Positions 52,746-60,972 of a stretch of 64,000 bases of DNA are shown here, piece after piece (positions within the stretch are counted from its first letter, which is position 1; each line of letters opens with the position of its first letter). A program made the position numbers and the translations under genes. The stretch covers positions 2,748,001 through 2,812,000 of the forward strand of contig NZ_CP134605.1 of assembly GCF_031844685.1 (NCBI RefSeq), given 5' to 3'. A model generated the notes under the pieces. That model did no database searches. It was not told the DNA's origin and worked only from the letters and a program-made list of their open reading frames with translations. This stretch comes from Streptomyces sp. ITFR-21. GTDB taxonomy: Bacteria > Actinomycetota > Actinomycetes > Streptomycetales > Streptomycetaceae.

Positions 52746-53657
52746 TCAGCGACGGCGCAGCGCTGCTCGGACCTCGGCGAAGATTGGTTCTGCCAGTCCT
52801 GACGTACAGCCGAGGGTTGCAGTGAAGGCATCGACGTGTTCCCGAGCTTGCGCCTCGGTTTCCTCTGGCAACGCGAACATGCCGGCGCTGGCGCCCGCCC
52901 GGCCTTGGAGTTGGGCTCGGTCGTCCTGGTATCTCGCCCACCCGACGCGAAATTCGGCGCGGGCGTCTCGCAGCACCTTCGGGGACACGCTCTCGGCTGT
53001 CAGGCTCCGCGTGACCTCCAGCCTGAGCATCCACATGCCCACGGCGGCCTCGAACGTCATCGGGATCTCAGGCAGTCCGATGACACGCTCGTCGAGGCGC
53101 GGAAGGCCATCGGCACGCCAGGGAGCGGCCAGGTCCCGCATCGCTGACTTCAGAAGGTCCCAGCGGGGGCGCTTGGTCGTTTCCCCGTCGATGAGTAGCG
53201 CCTCCACCATGCTGCGCTGCGCTCTCGACGCTTCGGGGTGGGCGAACTGGTCGATGACTTGTCGGGCGGTCGATCGGCGTCGCGCTTCGTTCCGCGCGCC
53301 GGCACTCCTGGCGTAGGTGCGCAGGGCTCGTCGGGCCTGTTCGTCCGTGATCACGGTGTCGTAGGCCAGCCAGATGTGCAGGTTCATCGGTACGACCGTG
53401 TGATGCGGGACGCGGGTGAGCGGGGACCGCTGCTTCGCCTTCACGATCTCGTGGAACAGCCGGCGCTGCTCCGGCGGAAACACGCGGGCATCGCTGCCTC
53501 GCTGCGTGGACTTGCGAAACGCGGGCGGCGCGAGCAGCCTGTGCTCGACCCAGTCCTTGATCATGCGCGTGCTCGCCTGGGTGACGCCGAGATCGCGGGC
53601 GTCGGAGACCAGATCTTCAGCGGTGGCTGCCGTCTCTCCCACCTGCGTGTCCGTCAT
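52746..53657 (-). CDS. Helix-turn-helix (MerR-like) protein of unknown role
   Basis: The protein has 303 residues from ATG 53657. The N-terminal part has a MerR-like winged-helix stretch (TQASTRMIKDWVEHRLLAPP, then DARVFPPEQRRLFHEIVKAK). A large C-terminal helical domain (WDLLKSAMRDLAAPW, EAAVGMWMLRLEVTRSL) is not a known sensor domain. It stands alone between the att-like site and a small gene, on the opposite strand. It may regulate element genes that were since lost. Confidence 0.6.
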   Translation of the reverse strand: MTDTQVGETAATAEDLVSDARDLGVTQASTRMIKDWVEHRLLAPPAFRKSTQRGSDARVFPPEQRRLFHEIVKAKQRSPLTRVPHHTVVPMNLHIWLAYDTVITDEQARRALRTYARSAGARNEARRRSTARQVIDQFAHPEASRAQRSMVEALLIDGETTKRPRWDLLKSAMRDLAAPWRADGLPRLDERVIGLPEIPMTFEAAVGMWMLRLEVTRSLTAESVSPKVLRDARAEFRVGWARYQDDRAQLQGRAGASAGMFALPEETEAQAREHVDAFTATLGCTSGLAEPIFAEVRAALRRR

Positions 53658-53817
53658 GTGCTGGAACGTACACCGAGATCCGGTACTCCTGACACGACTT
53701 CGCCGGATGTGCGAAGCGATGGTGAAGGCGTGCCGAGGGCACGCCCCCGCGCCGACGTGTTCCTGGCGGGATCTTCGGCGCGGGGACTGACCAACCCCAC
53801 TCCTCAGGAGGGCTGAC

Positions 53818-53997
53818 ATGTCCCACCGTAAGCGTCGCCCAGCCAACCGCCCCTGCCCTGGTTCCGGTCTCCGTCTCCGGGCCACCGAGAGGCGCGCGCT
53901 TCTGCTCGCCGTCGTCCGGGCCGGAGCTTGCGGCAGCACGGTGCCGCTGGTGACGGCAGCCACCAACCTCATGCTCCGGATCCTGCACCTCCGGTGA
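53818..53997 (+). CDS. Small basic hypothetical protein
   Basis: The 59-residue frame from ATG 53818 has an excellent ribosome-binding site (CAGGAGG, nine bases upstream): MSHRKRRPANRPCPGSGLRL, then RATERRALLLAVVRAGACGS, ending LMLRILHLR. No family is recognised. The strong start signal is the main support. Confidence 0.5.
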   Translation: MSHRKRRPANRPCPGSGLRLRATERRALLLAVVRAGACGSTVPLVTAATNLMLRILHLR

Positions 53998-54063
53998 TCC
54001 CAAACGGTGCTCGTGGGCGGCGCGTGTCCATATCCGTCCGCGATCACCAAGCTTCTGCCCGAG

Positions 54064-54694
54064 CTAGCCGGCCTTGCCGACGGGCCAGGCGGAAATCTCG
54101 ACACTCAAGCGGCTTCCCTCCTCGTCGGTCATGATCAAGGCGACCACGGGCAAGACAGCCGCCAAGTCGAGGCCGCTGGCCTGCGCCTGTTCCCTCGCTT
54201 CCGTCCTGGTCCGTTCCATGGCTGGCAGCCATGTCTGCGGGACGGCCACCGTTTGCGACAAGAGCAATACCTGGCCCCTATTCGCGAGGGAAATTCGGCC
54301 TACCTCGGTGACCGCCGCGTCCCACTTGACTGGCCGGGCGGAAGGCTTCGCCAGCAAGACCGTAACAGCGAGAGCCGAGCCTGGATCGGCAGCGGGGAGC
54401 AGGGTGATCTTCTTTACCTCAGCCGGGTACGGCTGTAGTTCTGATTCCGGCATAACGATCGAGTAGGCGTGCGTCCAGCCAGGCGCCGTCTCTTCGCGCA
54501 AGGGGGCGAATTTGTCGAAGGCGCGGTCTGCTCCGGCTGGCAACGAACTCGCCGCGGCAGCGTCGTTGAGAAACGCGTGCCTCCAACTCCCTGATTCGTG
54601 GAGGCTGACCTTGATGCGCCCAGCGAGGGGGCGTGCCGCGATGTACACGTCTGAGCTGCCGGAGTTGGCGAACACTGTCCACGACGAGGAACGC
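54064..54694 (-). pseudogene. Hypothetical protein gene with 5' end removed by IS
   Basis: About 210 residues remain, from SSSWTVFANSGSSDVYIAAR at the IS edge through SLHESGSWRHAFLND and GWTHAYSIVMPESE to SVEISAWPVGKAG. Composition and Trp/Tyr spacing suggest a genuine coding frame. The start was displaced by the IS3 element beginning at 54695; the frame continues into the IS only by chance. Function unknown. Confidence 0.6.
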
Positions 54695-54744
54695 TGAACC
54701 GTTCCGGGTTCTGTGGAGGCTCGATTCTTTGAGAGGATCGAGTC

Positions 54745-55071
54745 ATGGCACGTCCCTCCCCTTATCCCGCTGAGCTGCGGCGTCGTGCGGTGCGCATGGT
54801 CGCCGAGGTGCGCCCGGACTACGAGACCGAGTGGGCCGCGATGAAGGCCGTCGCGAGCAAGCTCGGCATCGGCACGGCCGAGACGGTGCGCCAGTGGGTC
54901 CGCCGGGACCAGATCGACTCCGGGACCCGGCCCGGGACGACAACGGAGGAATCCGCCCAGGTCAAAGCCTTGAAGAAGGAAGTCGCCGAGCTCAAGCGGG
55001 CGAACGAGATCCTCAAGGCGGCCTCGGCTTTCTTCGCGGCCGAGCTCGACCGGCCACATCTTCGCTCGTGA
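54745..55071 (+). CDS. IS3-family transposase OrfA
   Basis: The 108-residue protein from ATG 54745 has the helix-turn-helix YPAELRRRAVRMVAEVRPDY, then GIGTAETVRQWVRRDQIDSG, and a zipper-like VKALKKEVAELKRANEILKA. The stop overlaps the OrfB GTG (GTGA), with a -1 frame relation, as usual for this family. Confidence 0.92.
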   Translation: MARPSPYPAELRRRAVRMVAEVRPDYETEWAAMKAVASKLGIGTAETVRQWVRRDQIDSGTRPGTTTEESAQVKALKKEVAELKRANEILKAASAFFAAELDRPHLRS

Positions 55072-55991
55072 CCTTCATCGACGAGCACCGCGACCGCTTC
55101 AGCGGCGTCGAGCCGATATGCACCGTGCTCACCGAGCACGGTGTCAGCATCGCGCCCTCCACCTACTACGCCGCCAAGGCCCGCCCGCCTTCCGCCAGGG
55201 CGGTGCGGGACGCGGAACTGAAAGTCCTGGTCCAGGAGGTGTTCGAGGCCAACTACCGCGTCTATGGGGCCCGCAAGATCTGGCACCATCTTCGCCGGCA
55301 GGGCCACCAGGTCGCCCGCTGCACGGTCGAACGGCTGATGCGCGAACTCGGTATCACCGGCGCCGTCCGCGGGAAGAAGATCGTCACCACCGTCCAGGAC
55401 CGTGCCGCCGAACGTGCCCCGGACCTGGTCGACCGTGACTTCGTCGCCCAGGCGCCGAACCGGACCTGGGTCGCGGACTTCACCCATGTCGCGGCCTGGG
55501 CCGGCACGGTCTACGTGGCGTTCGTCGTCGACACCTTCTCCCGCCGCATCGTCGGCTGGTCCGCGGCCACCACCAAACACACCGAACTCGTCCTTTCCGC
55601 AGTCGAGATGGGCCTGTGGCAGCGCGACCGCGAAGGCCACCGCCACCGGCCCGGCCAACTGGTCCATCACAGCGACGCCGGGTCGCAGTACACCTCCTTC
55701 GCCCTCGCGGAGCACCTTCAGCGGGAGGGCATCGCGGCCTCCATCGGATCCGTCGGCGACGCGTACGACAACGCGTTGATGGAATCCACGATCGGCCTGT
55801 TCAAGACCGAGCTGATCAAGCCCCGCCGACCCTGGCGAACCCTGTCCGACGTCGAACTGGCCACCGCCGAGTGGATCGACTGGTACAACCACCACCGCCT
55901 GCACGGTGAAATAGGCCACATCCCACCCGCAGAATACGAAGCCAACTACCACCTGACCGACAAGAAACCCCAGGTCACCGTCAAGATCTAG
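55068..55991 (+). CDS. IS3-family transposase OrfB (integrase core)
   Basis: About 307 residues from GTG 55068 in the -1 frame relative to OrfA; it may also be made as an OrfAB fusion. DDE residues: RTWVADFTHVAAWAGTVYVA (Asp), LVHHSDAGSQYTSFALAEHL (Asp), DNALMESTIGLFKTELIKPR (Glu). The frame is intact. Confidence 0.92.
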   Translation: MTFIDEHRDRFSGVEPICTVLTEHGVSIAPSTYYAAKARPPSARAVRDAELKVLVQEVFEANYRVYGARKIWHHLRRQGHQVARCTVERLMRELGITGAVRGKKIVTTVQDRAAERAPDLVDRDFVAQAPNRTWVADFTHVAAWAGTVYVAFVVDTFSRRIVGWSAATTKHTELVLSAVEMGLWQRDREGHRHRPGQLVHHSDAGSQYTSFALAEHLQREGIAASIGSVGDAYDNALMESTIGLFKTELIKPRRPWRTLSDVELATAEWIDWYNHHRLHGEIGHIPPAEYEANYHLTDKKPQVTVKI

Positions 55992-56018
55992 AGTCTCCAC
56001 CAGAACCGGAACGGTTCA

Positions 56019-56338
56019 CCGGCCAGGGTCCCGACCAACCTGGAGACGGTGGGGTCGGAGGCCACCGAACCGAACAAGGCGGGTTCGGCCCGCAGCACCG
56101 CCACATCGGACAGGCAGTCCCCGCCCAGCGCCACCGCCAGCGCGAGGTCCAGCACGATCTTGCCCGGGTCGTGCACCGCCCGCGGCTTGCGCCACGGTGC
56201 CAGCGCCGCCGACATCGCCGTGTCCAGCCCCGTCTTGCGGACCGCTTCCGCCAGCAGCACCCCACCGGCCTGCGAGACCACTCCACCCCCGTCGCCCCGC
56301 ACGCGGACACGCGGATACGACCCGATACGCTTACTCAC
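56019..56338 (-). pseudogene. IS1380-family transposase, N-terminal fragment
   Basis: From GTG 56338 about 106 residues (SKRIGSYPRVRVRGDGGGVV, KPRAVHDPGKIVLDLALAVA, FGSVASDPTVSRLVGTLAG) are close to copy A at 36918, then stop at the IS3 edge. The remainder of the transposase, including the catalytic core, is absent from the other side of that IS. The outer end of this old element probably lies near 56400. Confidence 0.85.
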
Positions 56339-56414
56339 CTGGAGAGTGCTTCTTTCCCGCGACTGACTGGACCCTAGACAAGTCCCATCGTTGCAGGTCA
56401 GCAGCACTCTTCAT

Positions 56415-56924
56415 TTATTTGATCAAGACTCGGACAGGCCCCTCGCGAAAGCCCGAGGTTAGTACGCCGACCGGCAACTCGGCCTCGTCACCGACGCCCT
56501 CGGCGGTCAGGGCAGCGCCGATCTCGGTCGCCAGGTCCAGTACGTGCGAGGCGGTCCGGCCGTCGCCGTTCAGCGTCGCGTACTTGCCGGCCTGCGCGGC
56601 GGCCATCACGAGGCGGCCTAGCGTTCGTACGGGCACCGCGACGCTGCGGGCATCGACCCGTACCGGCCGTACTGCGTACACGTGCTCCGAGCCTTCGCGG
56701 CCGGGGTCCGCAGCGGCGGTGATCGCCTCGGCGACCGACTCCGGCCGGACCAGGTGGAGAGCCTCCTCGGGGTCCATGTTCATGCGCTCGGCGACCGAGC
56801 GGACCATCAGCGCCACCACGTCGCGTACGGCCACCGGCTCGACCTCGACTCCGCGCGTCAGCAGCACCGCGCTCGTCTGGGCGACAATCGCCTTGAAGTC
56901 CACGCTCTGCTGAATATCCGGCAC
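56415..56924 (-). CDS. Hypothetical protein, possibly truncated at its end
   Basis: The 169-residue frame starts at GTG 56924: PDIQQSVDFKAIVAQTSAVL, VEVEPVAVRDVVALMVRSVA, ERMNMDPEEALHLVRPE, ending FREGPVRVLIK. It looks like a soluble alpha/beta protein; family unknown. The stop TAA lies at the edge of the IS1380 remnant, so the natural C-terminus may have been replaced. Confidence 0.55.
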   Translation of the reverse strand: MPDIQQSVDFKAIVAQTSAVLLTRGVEVEPVAVRDVVALMVRSVAERMNMDPEEALHLVRPESVAEAITAAADPGREGSEHVYAVRPVRVDARSVAVPVRTLGRLVMAAAQAGKYATLNGDGRTASHVLDLATEIGAALTAEGVGDEAELPVGVLTSGFREGPVRVLIK

Positions 56925-57227
56925 CTCATCAGCCTACGGGCTGCCTGTTGTCGGGATGCCACAAGTCGGCAGAGACGAGACTCCACTCCGCACGAAAGCC
57001 GTTCCCGCTCCGGGCTCAGCCCGACGACCGGCCGAGAACGTCCGAGGCCGTCGCCGGACCACGGCACCGGCAGCCTCAGACCGAGCTTTCGCCGCGCGCA
57101 CCGTGCGCTCCCCGGGAACAGCCCGTTGTCCTTCGCCTGTCCAAATGCGCTCCCCTCGCGCTCCCCTTGGCCTCTGCGAGCGTCACTTGCCGAACCGGCG
57201 AACCGACCAGAGGCGGGAGAAAAGCAA

Positions 57228-57262
57228 AAACCCCAGGTCAGTGAGTGTCTGACCTGGGGTTT
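57228..57262 (-). terminator. Intrinsic terminator of the tRNA locus
   Basis: A perfect 13-bp stem, AAACCCCAGGTCA with TGACCTGGGGTTT around a nine-base loop, is followed on the minus strand by TTTTTGCTTTT. It is a complete rho-independent terminator that originally ended tRNA transcription. Confidence 0.88.
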
Positions 57263-57267
57263 CGGGG

Positions 57268-57310
57268 AGCCGCCTTCGGGATTCGAACCCGAGACCTACG
57301 CATTACGAGT
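57268..57310 (-). other. Att site: 3' half of tRNA-Thr-like gene at the end of the integrative element
   Basis: On the minus strand: ACTCGTAATGCGTAGGTCTC, then GGGTTCGAATCCCGAAGGCGGCT. It holds the anticodon loop with CGT (Thr), a perfect T-stem (TCGGG/CCCGA) and the acceptor strand, but the 5' half (D-arm and acceptor 5' strand) is missing upstream. This is the expected displaced attR-type copy after site-specific integration into a tRNA 3' end; the intact tRNA gene should lie beyond the right edge of the window. The Thr identity is inferred from the anticodon loop. Confidence 0.75.
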
Positions 57311-57503
57311 TGTCCGATCCTGGTCCGTGGTCATCCGCCAACGTCTGTCGTGCCAGCTCGGGTGGCCATACAGACCCCTGGGGACAACCACGGATCTCAG
57401 CGGACCAACAGGCGATCGAGACCACAACTGAGACCGACCGGCCTACGCCGCGGGGCGGTCCGCAAGTTGACTCGCGGACCGCCCCCGTGCCCCATAGACC
57501 TGG

Positions 57504-58271
57504 CTAGACGAACTCGTATTGCAGCTCGTACAAGTGGCCAGCCTTGGCCATCACAGTCGCTTCGATGGGCCGCTCATGGGTGCTGTAGACGACCCGGAAG
57601 GTGCGCAGAATCGGGAGATCGCTCGGAAGTTCCAGCACCTCGTACTGCTCCTGAGTCGCCACCCGGGCGGAGACACGGTCAACCGTTTGGACCGGCGGAT
57701 AACCCATCCTCGCCAGCAGCGCGGGCGTGCCGCCACGGATCTTCCGGGGCTCGGCCATCGCTGTTCCGCGAGCGATCTCCGCAGGGTAGTAGGACTTGGC
57801 CAGCTCAACCGGCTCTCCGTCGTAAGAGAGCAGTTGCCGACGAAGGAAGGCCGTACCGGTTTCCCCAAGGTCCAAAGCTGCCGCGACCTCTCTAGGTGGC
57901 CGGACTTCGGCCACCTCCAAAAGGTCGATGGTGCCGCGCTTTCCTTTGCTGGCCACGACGGTCAGCCATCGGTACTGCTCGTCCGTCGCAGCCGGCTGAC
58001 CAGTGTCCGCCGGGCGTACGGTCTCCTGTCGATGCTCCCGTACTGTCACCGCTGCGCCGGCGCGGCCGACAACCAGACGCTCGTCCTTGAGAACTTGCAG
58101 CGCCTTCTGCACAGTCGCATTCGACGCCTCGAACCGATCCTTCAAGCGCTGAGTTGAAGGCAGTGCTTCGCCCGGTGCGAGATCACCAGACATGATTTCG
58201 TCGCGCAGATCCGCCGCGATCCGCTCATGCAGCGGACGGCGATCGACGGCACTTTCCTCGGCTTTGGGCAT
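57504..58271 (-). CDS. GntR-family regulator with UTRA domain (KorSA-like)
   Basis: The protein has 255 residues. ATG 58271 is chosen because GAGGATT stands nine bases before it; a TTG at 58280 would overlap the upstream gene. The winged helix (LHERIAADLRDEIMSGDLAP, then ALPSTQRLKDRFEASNATVQ) is followed by a UTRA effector domain (RRQLLSYDGEPVELAKSYYP, LPILRTFRVVYSTHERPIEA). In integrative elements this family (KorSA of pSAM2) represses transfer and replication genes. It is coupled to the UTRA-only gene upstream. Confidence 0.85.
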   Translation of the reverse strand: MPKAEESAVDRRPLHERIAADLRDEIMSGDLAPGEALPSTQRLKDRFEASNATVQKALQVLKDERLVVGRAGAAVTVREHRQETVRPADTGQPAATDEQYRWLTVVASKGKRGTIDLLEVAEVRPPREVAAALDLGETGTAFLRRQLLSYDGEPVELAKSYYPAEIARGTAMAEPRKIRGGTPALLARMGYPPVQTVDRVSARVATQEQYEVLELPSDLPILRTFRVVYSTHERPIEATVMAKAGHLYELQYEFV

Positions 58272-58272
58272 G

Positions 58273-58812
58273 TCAGCCAATCCTCATGTCGTAGCGGAGC
58301 CGCTGTCCTGAAGCGGGGAACACTGAGACATCGACCTGGAAGGGTCCTGATACGCCTTCGGTCACTCGGGTCATGCACAGCAAGGGTTCGCCTACGGCGA
58401 GTTCAAGAGCTTCACGCTCAGCGGCGGTGGCCAATCGGGCGTGCACCTCCTCGTGTACTTGTTTGGGCTCGAACCCCAGAGATGCCAAGAGAGTCACTGC
58501 GCCACCCGGGATCTTCGCTGTCTCAGTCAGGCGGGTACCACCCGCGATGCTCAACGGGTAGTACGTGTCGGTCAGCTCGACCGGCGATCCGTCCAGCATC
58601 ATCACGCGCCGACGTGCCACAACCGCTTCCCCCTCCGACATGCCGAACACTGTTGCCACCTCTCGCGGTGCTGGCACCTCCCCCGCATGGACGATGCGTT
58701 GCGAGCCGCGCCGCCCCCTCCTACTGGCTTCCTCGGTCCAAGCGTCCCCCTGGCTGTCGCGGCGGGGTGCCACGTAAGGCATTGACGCGCTGACCCAATC
58801 TCCGCTGGTCAC
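58273..58812 (-). CDS. UTRA-domain protein without DNA-binding domain
   Basis: The 179-residue protein starts at GTG 58812 with GGAGGAG upstream, so the missing winged helix is not an annotation error. The sequence is a UTRA domain throughout: ATVFGMSEGEAVVARRRVMM, GSPVELTDTYYPLSIAGGTR, and ELAVGEPLLCMTRVTEGVSG. It could bind the same ligand as, or pair with, the full-length GntR protein encoded directly after it and modulate its activity. Confidence 0.8.
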   Translation of the reverse strand: MTSGDWVSASMPYVAPRRDSQGDAWTEEASRRGRRGSQRIVHAGEVPAPREVATVFGMSEGEAVVARRRVMMLDGSPVELTDTYYPLSIAGGTRLTETAKIPGGAVTLLASLGFEPKQVHEEVHARLATAAEREALELAVGEPLLCMTRVTEGVSGPFQVDVSVFPASGQRLRYDMRIG

Positions 58813-59582
58813 AGCGGCTCCTCCTCTGGTCTTGCCTGCCACGAACCTTGCCGCTTTACACGGTAAGCGTTCAGCTTCCCAACCGTACTCCTTGCTACTT
58901 TTCGCGAAAAGCGATACGCTCTTCTCAGTTCGACGGCCTGACGGCCACCCGAACCAAGCGCGCCTGAGCGCCCTGTCACGGGGCGGGAGGGGAGCGTTCG
59001 CTGGTTGAGAACTGAACAGTGTGCTGTTTGCGCCCCAACCGCCTGCACTCGGGCGGCCCTGGGGCAGTCTCCGACCCTGGCAAGGGTCCGGGAGATCGCC
59101 CGGCGCGAGCCGGGCCGCACGCTGCCGCGTCGTGGATTACGCGGTCCGGGGCCACCTACCTCCCCGGGGCGAAATAAGGGGCCTGACCTGCTGATTCCAT
59201 CGGGAGCAGGCCAGGGATCGCGGCTGCACTACCCCGGCCTTCCGGCCGGCAGGGGTTGGCCGCGGTCACCGGATCACCCGAGATCCGCACCACTGGAAGG
59301 AGACCCGTGATGGGTCGCTTATGTACACAGGGCGCCCGCCGGCCGTGACCTGGCCTGCGGGTATTGCCCTGCCCGCGTCGTTCCGTCCGCGCCGGCTGCT
59401 GGGTTCTGCTTGGGACTGCTCAGCCGCTTCGGGCCTTGCGTCCGAGCACGCACGGTCCGCGCCGTACCCGATCCGGGGCGGCGCGCGGCCGTGGCTGCTC
59501 GAAGCGAACAGCCACAACAGGCGCGGCGCCCCGGGTTGCAGCCCGGGGACGCCGCTGTACAGGTCTCGTCTAGGAGGAACCT
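58813..59582. other. Control region between regulator pair and transfer operon
   Basis: About 770 bases without a convincing gene. It holds the divergent promoters and a 14-bp palindrome at 58898, several GC-rich short inverted repeats, and CCCCGGG-TTGCAG-CCCGGGG at 59530-59549 shortly before the first small gene, which could act in the mRNA leader. Confidence 0.5.
58898..58911. promoter_or_regulatory. Perfect palindrome CTTTTCGCGAAAAG
   Basis: A 14-bp perfect palindrome lies in an AT-richer pocket about 90 bases upstream of the regulator pair. It has the symmetry and position of an operator for the GntR-type repressor controlling its own promoter. Confidence 0.6.
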
Positions 59583-59675
59583 GTGTCCCTCAGTTTGACA
59601 GATGCTGAGCGCGCGGAGTTGTCGCGCAAGCTTGCCGAGCAGAACCGGCGCAGTGAGAACGGTGGTGGTCGGTGA
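59583..59675 (+). CDS. Very small acidic-basic protein at head of transfer operon
   Basis: A 30-residue peptide (MSLSLTDAERAELSRKLAEQ then NRRSENGGGR) starts at GTG 59583 behind TAGGAGGAACC, a very strong ribosome-binding site. It is probably one amphipathic helix. The stop TGA overlaps the next ATG (TGATG). The function is unknown; such short leaders are frequent in these elements. Confidence 0.6.
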   Translation: MSLSLTDAERAELSRKLAEQNRRSENGGGR

Positions 59676-59845
59676 TGGCCGCCGTTACTGACCGGCCGCC
59701 GTTGCCGTTGCGGCCTACGCCGCATGAGCGGGACGGCCGTCAGCCGGTCCCCGCGCCTGCCCGTCCGCGCTCGCAGGCGGACAGTCCAATCCGTATCCCG
59801 GCCACGTCGCCGAAGCCCCGTACCGGGCTGGTGATGGCCGCATGA
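59675..59845 (+). CDS. Small Pro/Arg-rich hypothetical protein
   Basis: A 56-residue frame, ATG 59675 to TGA 59845: MAAVTDRPPLPLRPTPHERD ... KPRTGLVMAA. It links two genes by overlaps at both ends (TGATG and ATGA), which supports translation. Disordered by composition; no family known. Confidence 0.5.
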   Translation: MAAVTDRPPLPLRPTPHERDGRQPVPAPARPRSQADSPIRIPATSPKPRTGLVMAA

Positions 59846-60291
59846 ACGCCGCTGTGTTCGCCTCGGTGTTCGTGGCTCTGTTCGTTGCGCATTCGGTGGG
59901 TGATCACTGGGTGCAGACTTCGGCTCAGTCTGCGGCCAAGGGCCGACCGGGCTGGGCTGGCCGGTTGGCCGGTGCGCGGCACGTGGCCACGCTCACGCTG
60001 ACCAAGGTGGTCGTGGTGCTGCCGGTCGGTCTGCTGCTTGGTCTGCACCTGTCGGTGCCCGGCCTGGTGGCGGGTCTGGGGGTGGATGCGGTCACCCACT
60101 GGTGGGCGGACCGCCGAACCACCCTGGCCCGGCTCGCCGAGCGGCTGGGTCTGGGCGGCTTCTACCGTCTGGGGGCCCCGCGGCCCGGCCACGACGACAA
60201 CCCGTCGATCGGCACCGGCGCGTACGCACTGGACCAGTCCTTCCACCACCTGTTCCTTGTGGTCGCTGCGCTGCTCATCGCGGTGGTGTGA
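59842..60291 (+). CDS. DUF3307-like small membrane protein
   Basis: The protein has 149 residues from ATG 59842. Hydrophobic segments are at about 5-20, 50-70 and 130-148. The pattern AHSVGDHWVQTS ... GARHVATLTLTKVVVV ... VDAVTHWWADRR and YALDQSFHHLFLVVAALL, with regularly placed His and Asp, resembles DUF3307-type membrane proteins. Common in the transfer operons of actinomycete integrative elements; the role is unknown. Confidence 0.6.
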   Translation: MNAAVFASVFVALFVAHSVGDHWVQTSAQSAAKGRPGWAGRLAGARHVATLTLTKVVVVLPVGLLLGLHLSVPGLVAGLGVDAVTHWWADRRTTLARLAERLGLGGFYRLGAPRPGHDDNPSIGTGAYALDQSFHHLFLVVAALLIAVV

Positions 60292-60314
60292 CGCCGGCCT
60301 GACGGCTGCCTGAT

Positions 60315-60340
60315 CCCCCGGACCCTGACCGGTCCGGGGG
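60315..60340 (+). terminator. Intercistronic hairpin
   Basis: CCCCCGGACC pairs with GGTCCGGGGG around a six-base loop, 24 bases after the membrane protein gene. It could attenuate or process the transfer operon mRNA rather than end it. Confidence 0.7.
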
Positions 60341-60388
60341 TGAGGGGGAGCCGGACAGACCGGCCCGGCACATCAAGGAGCGATCCCT

Positions 60389-60589
60389 GTGGCGAACATC
60401 CGTATCACCGGCCCGGCCGGCAGCGTGCAGATCACCGGCGACGTGTCCGGCGACTTCACCTACACCGCCGGGTCCACCACCAGCACCGGCACCGACAACG
60501 CCGATCAGGTCCACTACGGCACCGGCGACAACATCGGCGGTGACCGTCAGATCCACTACGGCACCGGTGACAACGTCACCTCCCGCTGA
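60389..60589 (+). CDS. Small Gly/Thr-rich repeat protein
   Basis: The 66-residue protein starts at GTG 60389 with AAGGAG upstream: ANIRITGPAGSVQITGDVSG, FTYTAGSTTSTGTDN, then two copies of a HYGTGDN motif (QVHYGTGDNIGG and QIHYGTGDNVTSR). The alternating pattern suggests a beta-solenoid or amyloid-like stack. No function is known. Confidence 0.65.
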   Translation: MANIRITGPAGSVQITGDVSGDFTYTAGSTTSTGTDNADQVHYGTGDNIGGDRQIHYGTGDNVTSR

Positions 60590-60666
60590 CCCCTTTCCCC
60601 CTTGCCCGGGGCGACCGTGCACACACCGGCCGCCCCGGCTCCTTCCTCCGTTCGGAGACCCCTCCC

Positions 60667-60972
60667 ATGCGTGACTACATCGGGCCTCATGAGGTCCTGA
60701 GCACCGACGACTTCCTCGAACTGGCCATCGGCATCGGCACACCGCTAGAGCTGTGGCTGGGCGAGGACGACGAGACCAGCGAGCAGCGCGCCGGCCGTGA
60801 GGCCGCGGCGCGCGACATCATCGCCGACGACCCCGCCCTGATCGACCGCGTCACCGCGCTGTCCGCCGACGTGATCGGCCGGACCATGCCCGAACTCCTG
60901 AACCTCGTCCCCGCGCCCCGTCCGGCCGCGCCGGTCCGCCGCCGGTCCTGCGGGAAGGAGCGGGCGGCATGA
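60667..60972 (+). CDS. Acidic hypothetical protein of transfer operon
   Basis: The 101-residue protein from ATG 60667 (GGAG upstream): MRDYIGPHEVLSTDDFLELA, ELWLGEDDETSEQRAGREAA, ending in a basic RRRSCGKERAA. It overlaps the next gene by four bases. No family recognised. Confidence 0.6.
   Translation: MRDYIGPHEVLSTDDFLELAIGIGTPLELWLGEDDETSEQRAGREAAARDIIADDPALIDRVTALSADVIGRTMPELLNLVPAPRPAAPVRRRSCGKERAA

Larger units (their letters stand above)
54695..56018 (+). mobile_element. IS3-family insertion sequence (1324 bp)
   Basis: Inverted repeats: left TGAACCGTTCCGGGTTCTGT, right read inwards TGAACCGTTCCGGTTCTGGT. It carries overlapping orfA and orfB. No target duplication is seen (CGC left, CCG right), and its right side abuts an IS1380 transposase fragment whose remainder is not on the left side, so a deletion accompanied or followed insertion. 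Confidence 0.9.

Noticed and set aside
54064..55059. 331-residue minus-strand ORF spanning the IS3 left end
   Set aside because: The first third is antisense to transposase OrfA; only the part left of 54695 has coding character.
57268..57310. Functional tRNA gene
   Set aside because: Only the anticodon-loop to 3' acceptor part is present; no D-arm or 5' acceptor strand could be found next to it.
57245..57895. Plus-strand ORF containing an IRTRDLRI motif
   Set aside because: This peptide is the well-known artefact of translating the complement of a tRNA T-arm.
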